A DNA stretch of 64,000 bases from CALMNV01 sp035688975 (GTDB lineage: Bacteria; Actinomycetota; Actinomycetes; Actinomycetales; Dermatophilaceae), in assembly GCF_035688975.1 (NCBI RefSeq), contig NZ_DASSMH010000090.1, forward strand, positions 1-64,000. Direction: 5' to 3'. The translations under genes and the position numbers were made by a program. Numbering within the stretch: the stretch's first letter is position 1; each line of letters opens with the position of its first letter. The notes under the pieces are model-generated. The model ran no database searches and was not told the DNA's origin. It was given only the letters and a program-made list of their open reading frames with translations. This document shows positions 54,012 through 62,438 of the stretch, piece after piece.

Positions 54012-54539
54012 TCACCGGGGCCCCCACTCGGGCCCCGGCACGCCGGGCGCCTGGACGCGGCGCCGGGAGGGCGCGCGCCCGGCGTCGCCGTGGCCCTCCC
54101 CCGGCTCCTTGCCGCCGGGCCACGTCTTCGCGGCGCGGGCGGCGAGGACGAAGGACTTGCGCAGCGGCGTGCCCTCGAAGCCGTCGGGGAGCAGGAGCGG
54201 GCGCAGCCCGAGACCGGTGCCGTCGTCGTAACCGGCGAAGTCGATGCCGAACATCTCGTGCGTCTCCCGCTCGGGCCAGGCGGCGCCCGGGAACAGGCCG
54301 GTGAGCGACGGCGCCGCCGCCCCCTCCGGGAGTCGGGTGCGCAGCAGGACCGAGCGCAGCTGCCGGGGGGCGCCGATGGCGAGCAGGTGGCAGACGAGGT
54401 CGAAGCCGGCGTCGGCGTCGGCGTCGGTCTGGTCGACCGCCGTGAACCAGTCGAAGTAGCGAAACCCGTCGTCGCGCAGCCGGCCGACCGTCGCCACCCA
54501 GTCGGCGAGCGGCACGTCACGCACGTCGGTGACCCTCAT
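54012..54539 (-). CDS. nuoC: Complex I subunit C (30-kDa type)
   Basis: 175 residues. WPERETHEMFGIDFAGYDD followed by LRPLLLPDGFEGTPLRKSF is the subunit C signature. The tail after residue 140 is Gly/Pro/Arg-rich and unlike NuoD, so this is not a nuoCD fusion. ATG 54539 overlaps the nuoB stop by ATGA. NuoC normally docks with NuoD, which this cluster lacks. Confidence 0.9.
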   Translation of the reverse strand: MRVTDVRDVPLADWVATVGRLRDDGFRYFDWFTAVDQTDADADAGFDLVCHLLAIGAPRQLRSVLLRTRLPEGAAAPSLTGLFPGAAWPERETHEMFGIDFAGYDDGTGLGLRPLLLPDGFEGTPLRKSFVLAARAAKTWPGGKEPGEGHGDAGRAPSRRRVQAPGVPGPEWGPR

Positions 54540-55198
54540 CCGTCGCTCCCGTCCGGGTGCGCGGCGCCCGCGACGCCGCTGTGGCCGGTCGGCGCCAGCA
54601 GCAGCGGGCGGGTGACGTCGCCGGCCGTGCCGGTGCGCGTGCCGGCATACCGCCGCCGCAGCGTCTCGGTCGAGAGCCGCTCGGCCGCGATCTTCTCCTG
54701 CAGGCGGATGATGCCGTGCAGCAGCGCCTCCGGCCGGGGCGGGCACCCGGGCACGTAGACGTCGACCGGGACGACCTGGTCGACGCCCTTGGTGACGCTG
54801 TAGGAGTCCCAGTAGGGGCCGCCGGTGTTGGAGCAGGCGCCGAAGGAGATGACGTACTTCGGCTCGGGCATCTGGTCGTAGAGACGCCGGATCGCCGGCG
54901 CCATCTTGTCGGTGACCGTGCCGGACACGACCATGAGGTCGGCCTGCCGTGGCCCCGGCGCGAAGGGGATGACCCCGAGCCGGATGAAGTCGTGCCGGCC
55001 CATCGAGGCGGCGATGAACTCGATGGCGCAGCAGGCGAGGCCGAAGTTGAAGACCCACAGCGAGTAGCGCCGGCCCCAGTTGAGCACGACCTTGATCGGC
55101 CTCGGGGCGTGCTCGCCGACGGCCCCCATCCGGACGGAGTCGAGCGCGACGGGCCGGACCGTGGGAAGCGGCAGGTCCACCTCGCGCCCGGTCGCCAT
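54536..55198 (-). CDS. nuoB: Complex I subunit B (N2 cluster)
   Basis: 220 residues. All four ligands of cluster N2 are present: C56-C57 (GLACCAIEF), C122 (GACSNTGG) and C152 (VPGCPPRPE). ATG 55198 is chosen because TGATG couples it to nuoA; an in-frame GTG at 55207 is possible. The C-terminal 45 residues are variable. It hands electrons to quinone at the B/D interface, so the missing nuoD matters. Confidence 0.93.
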   Translation of the reverse strand: MATGREVDLPLPTVRPVALDSVRMGAVGEHAPRPIKVVLNWGRRYSLWVFNFGLACCAIEFIAASMGRHDFIRLGVIPFAPGPRQADLMVVSGTVTDKMAPAIRRLYDQMPEPKYVISFGACSNTGGPYWDSYSVTKGVDQVVPVDVYVPGCPPRPEALLHGIIRLQEKIAAERLSTETLRRRYAGTRTGTAGDVTRPLLLAPTGHSGVAGAAHPDGSDG

Positions 55199-55557
55199 CA
55201 CACCCACCTCAGCAGACCGCGCCGGGCGGCGTGGCCGAGGCCGAGGACGAGCACGGCGAGGAAGATGCCCATCTCGACGAGGCTGGCCGCGCCGAGCCGG
55301 GCGTCGCGCAGCACGGTCGCCCAGGGGAAGAGGTAGACGGCGTCGACGGCGAAGACGACGTAGAGGAACGAGTAGACGAAGTAGCGCACCTTGGTCTGCG
55401 CCCAGCCCACGCCCACCGGGTCGACACCCGACTCGTAGGTCGTGAGCTTGGCCGCGACCGAGGCCGTCGGCGCGAGCAGGCGGCGCGCGACCATGGCCGC
55501 CGTGACGAGGAGCACCCCTGCTCCCACGACGGCGGCGACGGCGACATACCCGACCAT
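55198..55557 (-). CDS. nuoA: Complex I subunit A
   Basis: 119 residues, three helices. Y-E-S-G-V-D-P and KVRYFVYSFLYVVFAVDAVYLFPW are the conserved NuoA core. It is the first gene of the ten-gene leftward cluster, so the operon promoter should lie in the 99 bases before 55657, where I see no clear -10/-35. Confidence 0.92.
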   Translation of the reverse strand: MVGYVAVAAVVGAGVLLVTAAMVARRLLAPTASVAAKLTTYESGVDPVGVGWAQTKVRYFVYSFLYVVFAVDAVYLFPWATVLRDARLGAASLVEMGIFLAVLVLGLGHAARRGLLRWV

Positions 55558-55656
55558 GGGAAGCAGCCTAGTTGGCGGGGGCGCCGCACGGTGGGGCGGC
55601 TGGCCGGTGTGAGGCCGGCATCAGGACACCGTCAGCGTGCCCCCGTCACGAGCCCG

Positions 55657-56427
55657 TCAGCGGGCCCACGTCACGAACGTGACGACGAGGTCGCCCCGGC
55701 CGAGGTCGCGCACGTGGGTCGAGTGGCCCGCTGCGCGCGAGCCCTCGACGACCCGTCCCCAGCCCGAGGCGTCGTTGCTCGCCGGCGCGCCTGCCGCACC
55801 GGGCCGCGCGGCGGCGCCGACCGTCGTCGTGCTGTCGAGGTGGCTGTAGATCAGGGCCAGCTCGTCGTAGTCGTGCTTGTTGGGGTGCTGGTTCGTGCCC
55901 GGGCTGTTGGTGTAGTCCATGCACGTGCCGAGGTTGGCGTTGGTGAAGTTCTCGTCCTGGTGGTCGAGGCCGAGGGTGTGGCCGATCTCCTGGCAGGTGA
56001 CGAGGTTGCGCCAGGCGGGCGTGTTGTACGTGCTCGTCGAGAAGTACGTGTCGTTGAGCTTCACCGTGCCCTGGGTGATGTGGACGCCGCCGGTGACCGA
56101 GATCGACGCGACGCCGAGCCAGCCCGTGTTGCCGTAGCGGGCGTTGCAGACCTCGACCCGTCCCGCGGTCGGGCGACAGTTCTTGGGGGCCGTCGAGCCG
56201 GTCACGACGCTCGTGTCGAGGACGGCCGACTTGGTCCAGTCGGCCGAGGCTCCCTGCAGGCTCGTGTCCCACTGGGAGGAGACGTTGTCACCGAGCCGGA
56301 CCGTGAACGGGTTGCTCGTGCGCGCCCAGTGGTAGCCGCCCCACGAGTGGGTGGCGGACGCGGCGCTCGGGACGAGGAGGGTGACACTTGCCGCCGCGGC
56401 CACCGCGGCGAGGACTCGTGGACGCAT
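55657..56427 (-). CDS. Secreted matrixin-like metallopeptidase with Gln in the zinc motif
   Basis: 256 residues. A signal peptide (1-26, ending ASA) leads to a metzincin-like domain. The zinc motif reads CQEIGHTLGLDHQDE: E147, H150 and H156 are in place, but the first histidine of HExxHxxGxxH is Q146. LGTCMDY, 13 residues on, resembles the Met-turn. The remainder after about 205 is variable. I have a memory of Q in this position in related proteins, so it may be a family trait rather than an inactivating change. It is transcribed toward nuoA, possibly in the same direction as that operon. Confidence 0.75.
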   Translation of the reverse strand: MRPRVLAAVAAAASVTLLVPSAASATHSWGGYHWARTSNPFTVRLGDNVSSQWDTSLQGASADWTKSAVLDTSVVTGSTAPKNCRPTAGRVEVCNARYGNTGWLGVASISVTGGVHITQGTVKLNDTYFSTSTYNTPAWRNLVTCQEIGHTLGLDHQDENFTNANLGTCMDYTNSPGTNQHPNKHDYDELALIYSHLDSTTTVGAAARPGAAGAPASNDASGWGRVVEGSRAAGHSTHVRDLGRGDLVVTFVTWAR

Positions 56428-56683
56428 GGGGCCTTCTCCCTGGTATGCCGCACGGCTGGGCCGGGTCGCCAGCCTCGCCTCCCACTGTGGACCCCCGCGC
56501 CCTCCGCCGCCACCCGGGACGGCGGCGAATCCGGGGTGCACGGCGGGTGACGGCGGGTGTCGGAATGTTGTCCGGAGATTGACGGTTGACCAGACGGTTC
56601 GACCGGACGACCTACCATGGAATGAGCCCACCGCCACAAGCCGGGCTCGCGACCGACAGGGAAAGCTCGAGGCACTCTCCACC

Positions 56684-58588
56684 ATGAACACCAAGACCGT
56701 CCAGCGGCTCGACCGGGTCGTCATCCGATTCGCAGGGGACTCCGGGGACGGGATGCAGCTCACGGGTGACCGCTTCACCTCCCAGACGGCGCTGCTCGGC
56801 AACGACCTGTCGACGCTGCCGAACTTCCCCGCCGAGATCCGGGCGCCGCAGGGCACCCTGCCCGGCGTGTCGAGCTTCCAGCTGCACTTCGCCGACCACG
56901 CCGTCCTCACCCCCGGCGACGCGCCCGACGTCCTCGTCGCGATGAACCCCGCGGCCCTCAAGGCCAACCTGCGGGACCTGCCCCGGGGCGCGACGATCAT
57001 CGCGGACACCGACGAGTTCACCAAGCGCAACCTGGCCAAGGTCGGGTATGCCGCGAACCCGCTCGAGGACGGCTCGCTCGAGTCCTGGCACGTCCACCCC
57101 CTCGCGCTCACCTCGATCACCGTCGAGGCGCTCGCCGCCTTCTCCAGCCTCAGCCGCAAGGAGAAGGAGCGGGCCAAGAACATGTTCGCCCTCGGGCTGC
57201 TCTCCTGGCTCTACACCAGGCCGATGTCCGGCACCGAGTCGTTCCTCCAGGCGAAGTTCGCCGACAAGCCGGACATCCTCGAGGCCAACCTCGCGGCGCT
57301 GCGGGCGGGCCACCACTACGGCGAGACGACCGAGGACTTCGCGGTCAGCTACGAGGTGGCGCCCGCCGCGATGCCCCCGGGCACCTACCGCAACGTCACC
57401 GGCAACACGGCGCTCTCGCTCGGCCTCGTGGCGGCGGCGCACCGGGCCGGCATCCCCCTCTTCCTCGGGTCCTACCCGATCACCCCGGCCTCCGACATCC
57501 TGCACACCCTCGCGCGCCTCAAGCGCTACGGCGTGGCCACGATGCAGGCCGAGGACGAGATCGCCGGCGTCGGCGCGGCGCTCGGCGCCTCCTTCGGGGG
57601 CGCCCTCGGCGTGACGACGACCTCCGGGCCGGGCCTCGCCCTCAAGGCCGAGACGATCGGGCTCGCCGTGTCGCTCGAGCTGCCGCTCATCGTGTGCGAC
57701 ATCCAGCGCGGCGGGCCGTCGACCGGCCTGCCGACCAAGACGGAGCAGGCCGACCTGCTCCAGGCCCTCTACGGGCGCAACGGCGAGTCGCCCGTGGCCG
57801 TTGTCGCGCCCTCGACCCCGGCGGACTGCTTCGACATCGCGGTGGAGGCGGTGCGGATCGCGACGACCTACCGCACGCCCGTCATCATCCTGTCCGACGG
57901 CTACCTGGCCAACGGCTCGGAGCCGTGGCGGCTGCCACGCACGAGCGAGCTGCCGGACCTCACGGTCGAGTTCACGACGGAGCCCAACGACACGGACGCC
58001 AAGGGCGAGCCCGTGTTCCACCCCTACCTGCGCGACCCGCAGACGCTGGCCCGGCCGTGGGCCGTGCCCGGCACGCCGGGCCTCGAGCACCGCGTCGGCG
58101 GCATCGAGAAGGCTGACGTCACCGGCAACATCTCCTACGACCCGGACAACCACGACCGGATGAGCCGGCTGCGGCAAGCCAAGATCGACGGCATCGCGTC
58201 GACGGTCCCGCCCCTCGAGATCGACGACCCGACCGGAGACGCCGACGTGCTCGTCCTCGGCTGGGGCTCGACCTACGGCCCCATCGCCGCGGCGGTCCGG
58301 CTGGCCCGCGCCACGGGAGCCCGGGTCGCCCAGGCGCACCTGCGCCACCTCGCGCCCTTCCCGAGCAACACCGGTGAGGTGCTGCGGGGCTACAGCCGGG
58401 TCATCGTGCCGGAGATGAACCTCGGCCAGCTCGCCATGCTGTTGCGCGCGCGCTACCTCGTCGACGTGCGGTCCCACACCTCCGTGCGCGGGCTGCCCTT
58501 CCCGGCCACCGAGCTCGCCGACGTCGTCGTGTCCGCAGTCAAGGAGCTGGCTGCCACCGACCTGCGCCTCAAGGAGCCCGTCCGATGA
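56684..58588 (+). CDS. korA: 2-oxoacid:ferredoxin oxidoreductase, alpha subunit with fused gamma domain (KorA)
   Basis: 634 residues. Residues 12-190 are the gamma (CoA-related) domain (RFAGDSGDGMQLTG), fused to the alpha pyrimidine-binding domain with GSYPITPASDILH, EDEIAGVGAALGASFGG and TSGPGLALKAE, then the C-terminal domain. This layout matches actinobacterial KorA, which with KorB decarboxylates 2-oxoglutarate to succinyl-CoA and reduces ferredoxin. A GAGG about 10 bases upstream of ATG 56684 is weak. korB overlaps by ATGA. Pyruvate or other 2-oxoacids cannot be excluded. Confidence 0.9.
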   Translation: MNTKTVQRLDRVVIRFAGDSGDGMQLTGDRFTSQTALLGNDLSTLPNFPAEIRAPQGTLPGVSSFQLHFADHAVLTPGDAPDVLVAMNPAALKANLRDLPRGATIIADTDEFTKRNLAKVGYAANPLEDGSLESWHVHPLALTSITVEALAAFSSLSRKEKERAKNMFALGLLSWLYTRPMSGTESFLQAKFADKPDILEANLAALRAGHHYGETTEDFAVSYEVAPAAMPPGTYRNVTGNTALSLGLVAAAHRAGIPLFLGSYPITPASDILHTLARLKRYGVATMQAEDEIAGVGAALGASFGGALGVTTTSGPGLALKAETIGLAVSLELPLIVCDIQRGGPSTGLPTKTEQADLLQALYGRNGESPVAVVAPSTPADCFDIAVEAVRIATTYRTPVIILSDGYLANGSEPWRLPRTSELPDLTVEFTTEPNDTDAKGEPVFHPYLRDPQTLARPWAVPGTPGLEHRVGGIEKADVTGNISYDPDNHDRMSRLRQAKIDGIASTVPPLEIDDPTGDADVLVLGWGSTYGPIAAAVRLARATGARVAQAHLRHLAPFPSNTGEVLRGYSRVIVPEMNLGQLAMLLRARYLVDVRSHTSVRGLPFPATELADVVVSAVKELAATDLRLKEPVR

Positions 58589-59664
58589 CCACCCTCGACC
58601 TCGGTATGCCGGCACACGGCGGCGCCAGCGGCACGGCCGGCGTCCCACGCCTCGGTGAGGGCGACTCGCTGACGAAGAAGGACTTCACCTCCGACCAGGA
58701 GGTCCGCTGGTGCCCCGGGTGCGGTGACTACGCCATCCTCGCCGCCGTCCAGGGCTTCCTGCCCGAGCTCGGCCTGAAGCGCGAGAACATCGTGTTCGTC
58801 TCGGGCATCGGCTGCTCGTCGCGCTTCCCCTACTACCTCGACACCTACGGGATGCACTCCATCCACGGCCGCGCCCCCGCCATCGCGACCGGGCTGGCGG
58901 CCTCGCGCGAGGACCTGTCGGTGTGGGTCGTCACCGGGGACGGCGACGCCCTCTCCATCGGCGGCAACCACCTCATCCACGCCCTGCGCCGCAACGTCAA
59001 CCTCAAGATCCTGCTGTTCAACAACGAGATCTACGGGCTGACCAAGGGCCAGTACTCGCCGACGTCGCACGTCGGCCAGGTGACGAAGTCGACCCCGCTC
59101 GGTTCGCTCGACACGCCCTTCAACCCGGTGTCGCTCGCGCTCGGCGCGGAGGCCAGCTTCGTCGCCCGCACCATGGACTCGGACCGCGCGCACCTGACGT
59201 CGGTCCTGCGGGCCGCCGCGGAGCACCGTGGGTCGGCCCTGGTGGAGATCTACCAGAACTGCCCGATCTTCAACGACGGGGCGTTCGCCGTGCTCAAGGA
59301 CCGCACCGAGGCGCAGGCCCGGATCCTCCAGCTCGTCGACGGGCAGGAGGTCGCGGCCGGCGACACGGTCGTCGTCCGGGACCAGCGCGGCTCGCTGTCC
59401 GTCGTGCCGCGGACCGAGGCCGACCCCGGGCAGGTCGTCGTGCACGACGTCCACGCCGAGGACCCGTCGGCGGCATTCGCCCTGTCGCGACTCGACACCC
59501 CCGACATGGGCCACGTCCCGATGGGGGTCTTCCGCTCCGTGGACCGGCCGACCTACGACGACGGCCTGCGCGCGCAGCTCGCCTCCGCGTCGACCGGCCC
59601 GGTCACCGACGCCGACATCGACGCCCTCCTCGCGGGACGGGACACCTGGACCGTGGGCGGGTGA
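58585..59664 (+). CDS. korB: 2-oxoacid:ferredoxin oxidoreductase, beta subunit (KorB)
   Basis: 359 residues. C43 and C46 (RWCPGCGDY), the cysteine of GIGCSS and that of YQNCPIFND can hold the single [4Fe-4S] cluster. The thiamine-diphosphate motif is GDGDALSIGGNHLIHALRRN. The cluster carries electrons to ferredoxin. The start overlaps the korA stop by ATGA, and the stop overlaps rarD by GTGA. Proximity to a complex I cluster that lacks its NADH module suggests that the reduced ferredoxin may be used there. Confidence 0.92.
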   Translation: MTTLDLGMPAHGGASGTAGVPRLGEGDSLTKKDFTSDQEVRWCPGCGDYAILAAVQGFLPELGLKRENIVFVSGIGCSSRFPYYLDTYGMHSIHGRAPAIATGLAASREDLSVWVVTGDGDALSIGGNHLIHALRRNVNLKILLFNNEIYGLTKGQYSPTSHVGQVTKSTPLGSLDTPFNPVSLALGAEASFVARTMDSDRAHLTSVLRAAAEHRGSALVEIYQNCPIFNDGAFAVLKDRTEAQARILQLVDGQEVAAGDTVVVRDQRGSLSVVPRTEADPGQVVVHDVHAEDPSAAFALSRLDTPDMGHVPMGVFRSVDRPTYDDGLRAQLASASTGPVTDADIDALLAGRDTWTVGG

Positions 59665-60626
59665 CCGCGCCGGACACGGCGACCGCGACTCCTGCGCGCC
59701 CCGTCTCCCGGGGACCCGGCTCCGGCGAGGTGGGGCGGGGCACGCTCCTCGGCATCGCGGCATACGGCATCTGGGGCTTCTTCCCGCTCTACTTCGACGC
59801 GCTCAAGCCGGCCGGCGCGTGGGAGATCCTGGCCCACCGCATCCTCTGGACGCTGGTCGTCTGCGTGCTGGTGCTCGCGGCCACCCGTGACGTCCGGTGG
59901 GTCGCACCGCTGGTGCGCCGTCCCCGCACGATGCTCGCCATCGCCGTGGCCGCCGGCCTCATCGCAGTCAACTGGGTGGTCTACGTCGGTGCCGTCACGG
60001 CGGGGCACGTCAGCGACGCGGCGCTCGGCTACTTCCTCAACCCGCTCGTCACGGTCGCGCTCGGGGTGGTCGTCCTCAAGGAGCGGCTGCGGCCCCTCCA
60101 GTGGGTCGCCGTCGCCATCGGCGTCGTGGCCGGCCTGTTTCTCGCCGTCGCGGGCGGCCGGGTCCCGTGGGTCGCGCTCGTCCTCGCCATGTCGTTCGCA
60201 CTGTACGGCCTGACCAAGAACCGGCTGGGGGCCACCTTGCCGGCGTTGCACGGGCTGACGGTCGAGACGGTCGTGCTCGCCCCCGTCGCCGCCGTGATCC
60301 TCGCGGTCGTCGGCGCCCACGGCGGCCTGGAGCTCGGCCGTCACGGCGGTGTGCACACGGCCCTGCTCGTCGGGTCGGGCGTCGCGACGTCGTTGCCGCT
60401 GCTCGCCTTCGCCGCCGCGGCGAGGCGGATCCCGCTCGTGACGGTCGGGCTGATCCAGTTCCTCACCCCGGTGCTGCAGCTGCTCTGCGGGGTGTTGCTG
60501 CTGGGCGAGGTCGTGCCGCCGGCGCGGTGGGTGGGCTTCGGGATCGTGTGGGTGGCTCTGGTCGTGCTCACGGTCGACTCGCTCCTCGCGCTGCGCCGCG
60601 CCACCGCGGCGCGACCCGCCGCGTGA
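59661..60626 (+). CDS. rarD: RarD-type EamA-family transporter
   Basis: 321 residues, about ten membrane helices in two EamA halves. The RarD group is recognised from YGIWGFFPLYFDALKPAGAWEILAHRI and YFLNPLVTVALGVVVLKERL (quoted in part). Substrate unknown; RarD was named from chloramphenicol-related phenotypes. The GTG start overlaps the korB stop, so it is in the kor operon, an odd partner for the oxidoreductase. A repeat-rich spacer follows. Confidence 0.85.
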   Translation: MTAPDTATATPARPVSRGPGSGEVGRGTLLGIAAYGIWGFFPLYFDALKPAGAWEILAHRILWTLVVCVLVLAATRDVRWVAPLVRRPRTMLAIAVAAGLIAVNWVVYVGAVTAGHVSDAALGYFLNPLVTVALGVVVLKERLRPLQWVAVAIGVVAGLFLAVAGGRVPWVALVLAMSFALYGLTKNRLGATLPALHGLTVETVVLAPVAAVILAVVGAHGGLELGRHGGVHTALLVGSGVATSLPLLAFAAAARRIPLVTVGLIQFLTPVLQLLCGVLLLGEVVPPARWVGFGIVWVALVVLTVDSLLALRRATAARPAA

Positions 60627-60653
60627 GCGCCACTGCGATCAGCTGATCAACTG

Positions 60654-60820
60654 ATCAACTGGCAGATCAACTGGCAGCCGCTGCTGCCCTGACGACCCCA
60701 CTCGCCAGTTGATCCGCCAGTTGATGAGCTGGCTCATGGGCGAGCGCGATCAACTGGCAGATCAACTGGCAGTCGTTGCTGCCCTGGTGACCACAACCGC
60801 CAGTTGATCTGCCAGTTGAT
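60654..60820. repeat. Two long hairpins built from duplicated ATCAACTGGCAG
   Basis: Hairpin 1 has arms 60654-60675 and 60704-60725 (21 of 22 paired); hairpin 2 has arms 60749-60770 and 60799-60820 (22 of 22). Both have 28-base loops that match at about 21 positions, and each arm is itself a near-duplicate of a 12-base unit. A further GATCAACTGATC-like stretch precedes hairpin 1 (60637-60653). They fill the rarD-fumC spacer. Confidence 0.9.
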
Positions 60821-60884
60821 CCTCGCGCCGCGGCCAGCACGCCGCGCCGCGCGCCCTGAGGCGACGAGACCGGCTCGGTATGCC

Positions 60885-60914
60885 GGGTCGGCCGGGTCGG
60901 CCGGGTCGGCCGGG
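60885..60914. repeat. 9-bp tandem repeat GGGTCGGCC, about 3.3 copies
   Basis: The unit GGGTCGGCC repeats without interruption from 60885 to 60914, 32 bases before the fumC start and directly after a CGGCATAC-family octamer (60878). Slippage here could alter fumC leader length. Confidence 0.8.
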
Positions 60915-60945
60915 CAACGGCTCGGGGCCCGGGCACAATGGGCCC

Positions 60946-62349
60946 ATGACTGAGCAGCCGATGCGGACCGAACACGACTCCATGGGCGAGGTGCAGGTGC
61001 CCGCCGACGCCTTGTGGGGCGCCCAGACGGCCCGGGCCGTCGAGAACTTCCCGATCAGCGGGCAGCCGGTCCCGCCGGGCGTCGTCCACGCCCTCGCTCA
61101 GCTCAAGGCCGCGGCCGCCGAGGTCAACGCGGACCTCGGAGTGCTCGACCGGCCGCGTGCCGAGGCCATCGCCGCCGCCGCCCGGGAGGTGGCCTCCGGC
61201 CAGCACGACGACCACTTCCCCATCGACGTCTTCCAGACCGGTTCGGGCACCTCGACCAACATGAACGTCAACGAGGTCGTCGCCCGGCTCGCGTCGCTGT
61301 CGAGCGGCCTGTCCGTCCACCCCAACGACCACGTCAACGCGGGCCAGTCGAGCAACGACACCTTCCCGAGTGCCCTGCGCATCGCAGCCACGGACGCCGC
61401 CCTGTCCGGGCTCGTGCCCGCCCTGACCCACCTCGCCGCGTCCCTGGCCCGCAAGGAGGCCGAGTTCGCCGACGTCGTCAAGTCCGGCCGCACCCACCTC
61501 ATGGATGCCGTCCCCGTCACCCTCGGACAGGAGATGGGCGGCTACCGCCACCAGGTCGAGCTCGGCGCGGCCCGGGTCACGCGTGCGGCGAGCGCGACGT
61601 GCGAGCTGCCGCTCGGCGGCACCGCGGCCGGCACCGGGATCAACGCCGCGCCGGGCTTTGCCGCCAAGGTCATCGACAAGGTGGCGCAGGCGAGCGGCAT
61701 CCCCTTCGTCGAGGCGCAGAACCACTTCGAGGCCCAGTCCGCGCAGGACGCCGTCGTCGAGCTGTCGGGGGCGGTCAAGGTCGTCGCCGTCAGCCTCACC
61801 AAGATCTGCAACGACCTGCGGTGGATGTCCTCCGGGCCACGCACCGGCCTCGGCGAGATCCACCTGCCCGACCTGCAGCCCGGGTCGAGCATCATGCCGG
61901 GCAAGGTCAACCCCGTGATCTGCGAGGCCACCCTCATGGCCTGCGCGCAGGTCATCGGCAACGACGTCGCGATCACGACGGCGGGGGCCGCGGGCAACTT
62001 CGAGCTCAACGTCATGCTCCCGGTGCTCGCCAAGAACGTCCTCGAGTCGATCACCCTGCTCGCCGCCACGGCGCGGCTGCTCGCCGACCGGTGCGTCGAC
62101 GGCATCACCGCCGACGTCGAGCACGCCCGCGAGCTGGCCGAGTCCTCGCCGTCCATCGTCACGCCGCTCAACCGCTACATCGGCTACGAGGCGGCCGCCG
62201 CCGTCGTCAAGCAGGCCGTCAAGGAGCGCCGCACGATCCGCGAGGTGGTCATCGAGCAGGGCCACGTCGGCGACGGCAAGCTCACCGAGGACCAGCTCGA
62301 CGAGGCGCTCGACGTGCTCGCCATGACGCGGCCGCCCCGCGCCGACTGA
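60946..62349 (+). CDS. fumC: Fumarate hydratase, class II
   Basis: 467 residues, full length for the iron-independent class II enzyme. Key segments are FQTGSGTSTNMNVNEV, NDHVNAGQSSNDTFPS, KSGRTHLMDAVPVTLGQE and the catalytic loop GSSIMPGKVNPV (serine near residue 314). It hydrates fumarate to malate in the TCA cycle. ATG 60946 is chosen over upstream in-frame starts that would extend into the tandem repeat. It converges on the polyprenyl synthase gene across a perfect hairpin. Confidence 0.94.
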   Translation: MTEQPMRTEHDSMGEVQVPADALWGAQTARAVENFPISGQPVPPGVVHALAQLKAAAAEVNADLGVLDRPRAEAIAAAAREVASGQHDDHFPIDVFQTGSGTSTNMNVNEVVARLASLSSGLSVHPNDHVNAGQSSNDTFPSALRIAATDAALSGLVPALTHLAASLARKEAEFADVVKSGRTHLMDAVPVTLGQEMGGYRHQVELGAARVTRAASATCELPLGGTAAGTGINAAPGFAAKVIDKVAQASGIPFVEAQNHFEAQSAQDAVVELSGAVKVVAVSLTKICNDLRWMSSGPRTGLGEIHLPDLQPGSSIMPGKVNPVICEATLMACAQVIGNDVAITTAGAAGNFELNVMLPVLAKNVLESITLLAATARLLADRCVDGITADVEHARELAESSPSIVTPLNRYIGYEAAAAVVKQAVKERRTIREVVIEQGHVGDGKLTEDQLDEALDVLAMTRPPRAD

Positions 62350-62370
62350 CCTTTCCCTCGACTCCCCTGC

Positions 62371-62420
62371 CGGTTCGAGGTATTCGCCGACCGCGGGCGG
62401 TCGGCGAATACCTCGAACCG
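62371..62420. terminator. TTCGAGGTATTC hairpin, copy 3 (perfect 23-bp stem)
   Basis: Arms 62371-62393 and 62398-62420 are fully complementary with a four-base loop. It lies between the convergent fumC and polyprenyl synthase stops and probably ends both transcripts. Sequence is shared with copies at 36103 and 51493, though this copy reads TATTCGCC where they read TATTCCGC. Confidence 0.85.
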
Positions 62421-62438
62421 CTGGGGGTCGCGGGCGCC

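Noticed and set aside
54012..54539. nuoCD fusion explaining the absent nuoD
   Set aside because: The protein ends at 175 residues with a Gly/Pro/Arg tail; no 49-kDa subunit motif follows before nuoH.
60654..60820. Simple intrinsic terminators of rarD
   Set aside because: Two near-identical elements with 28-base loops, A+T-rich duplicated arms and no T-run are unlike the other terminators in the window.
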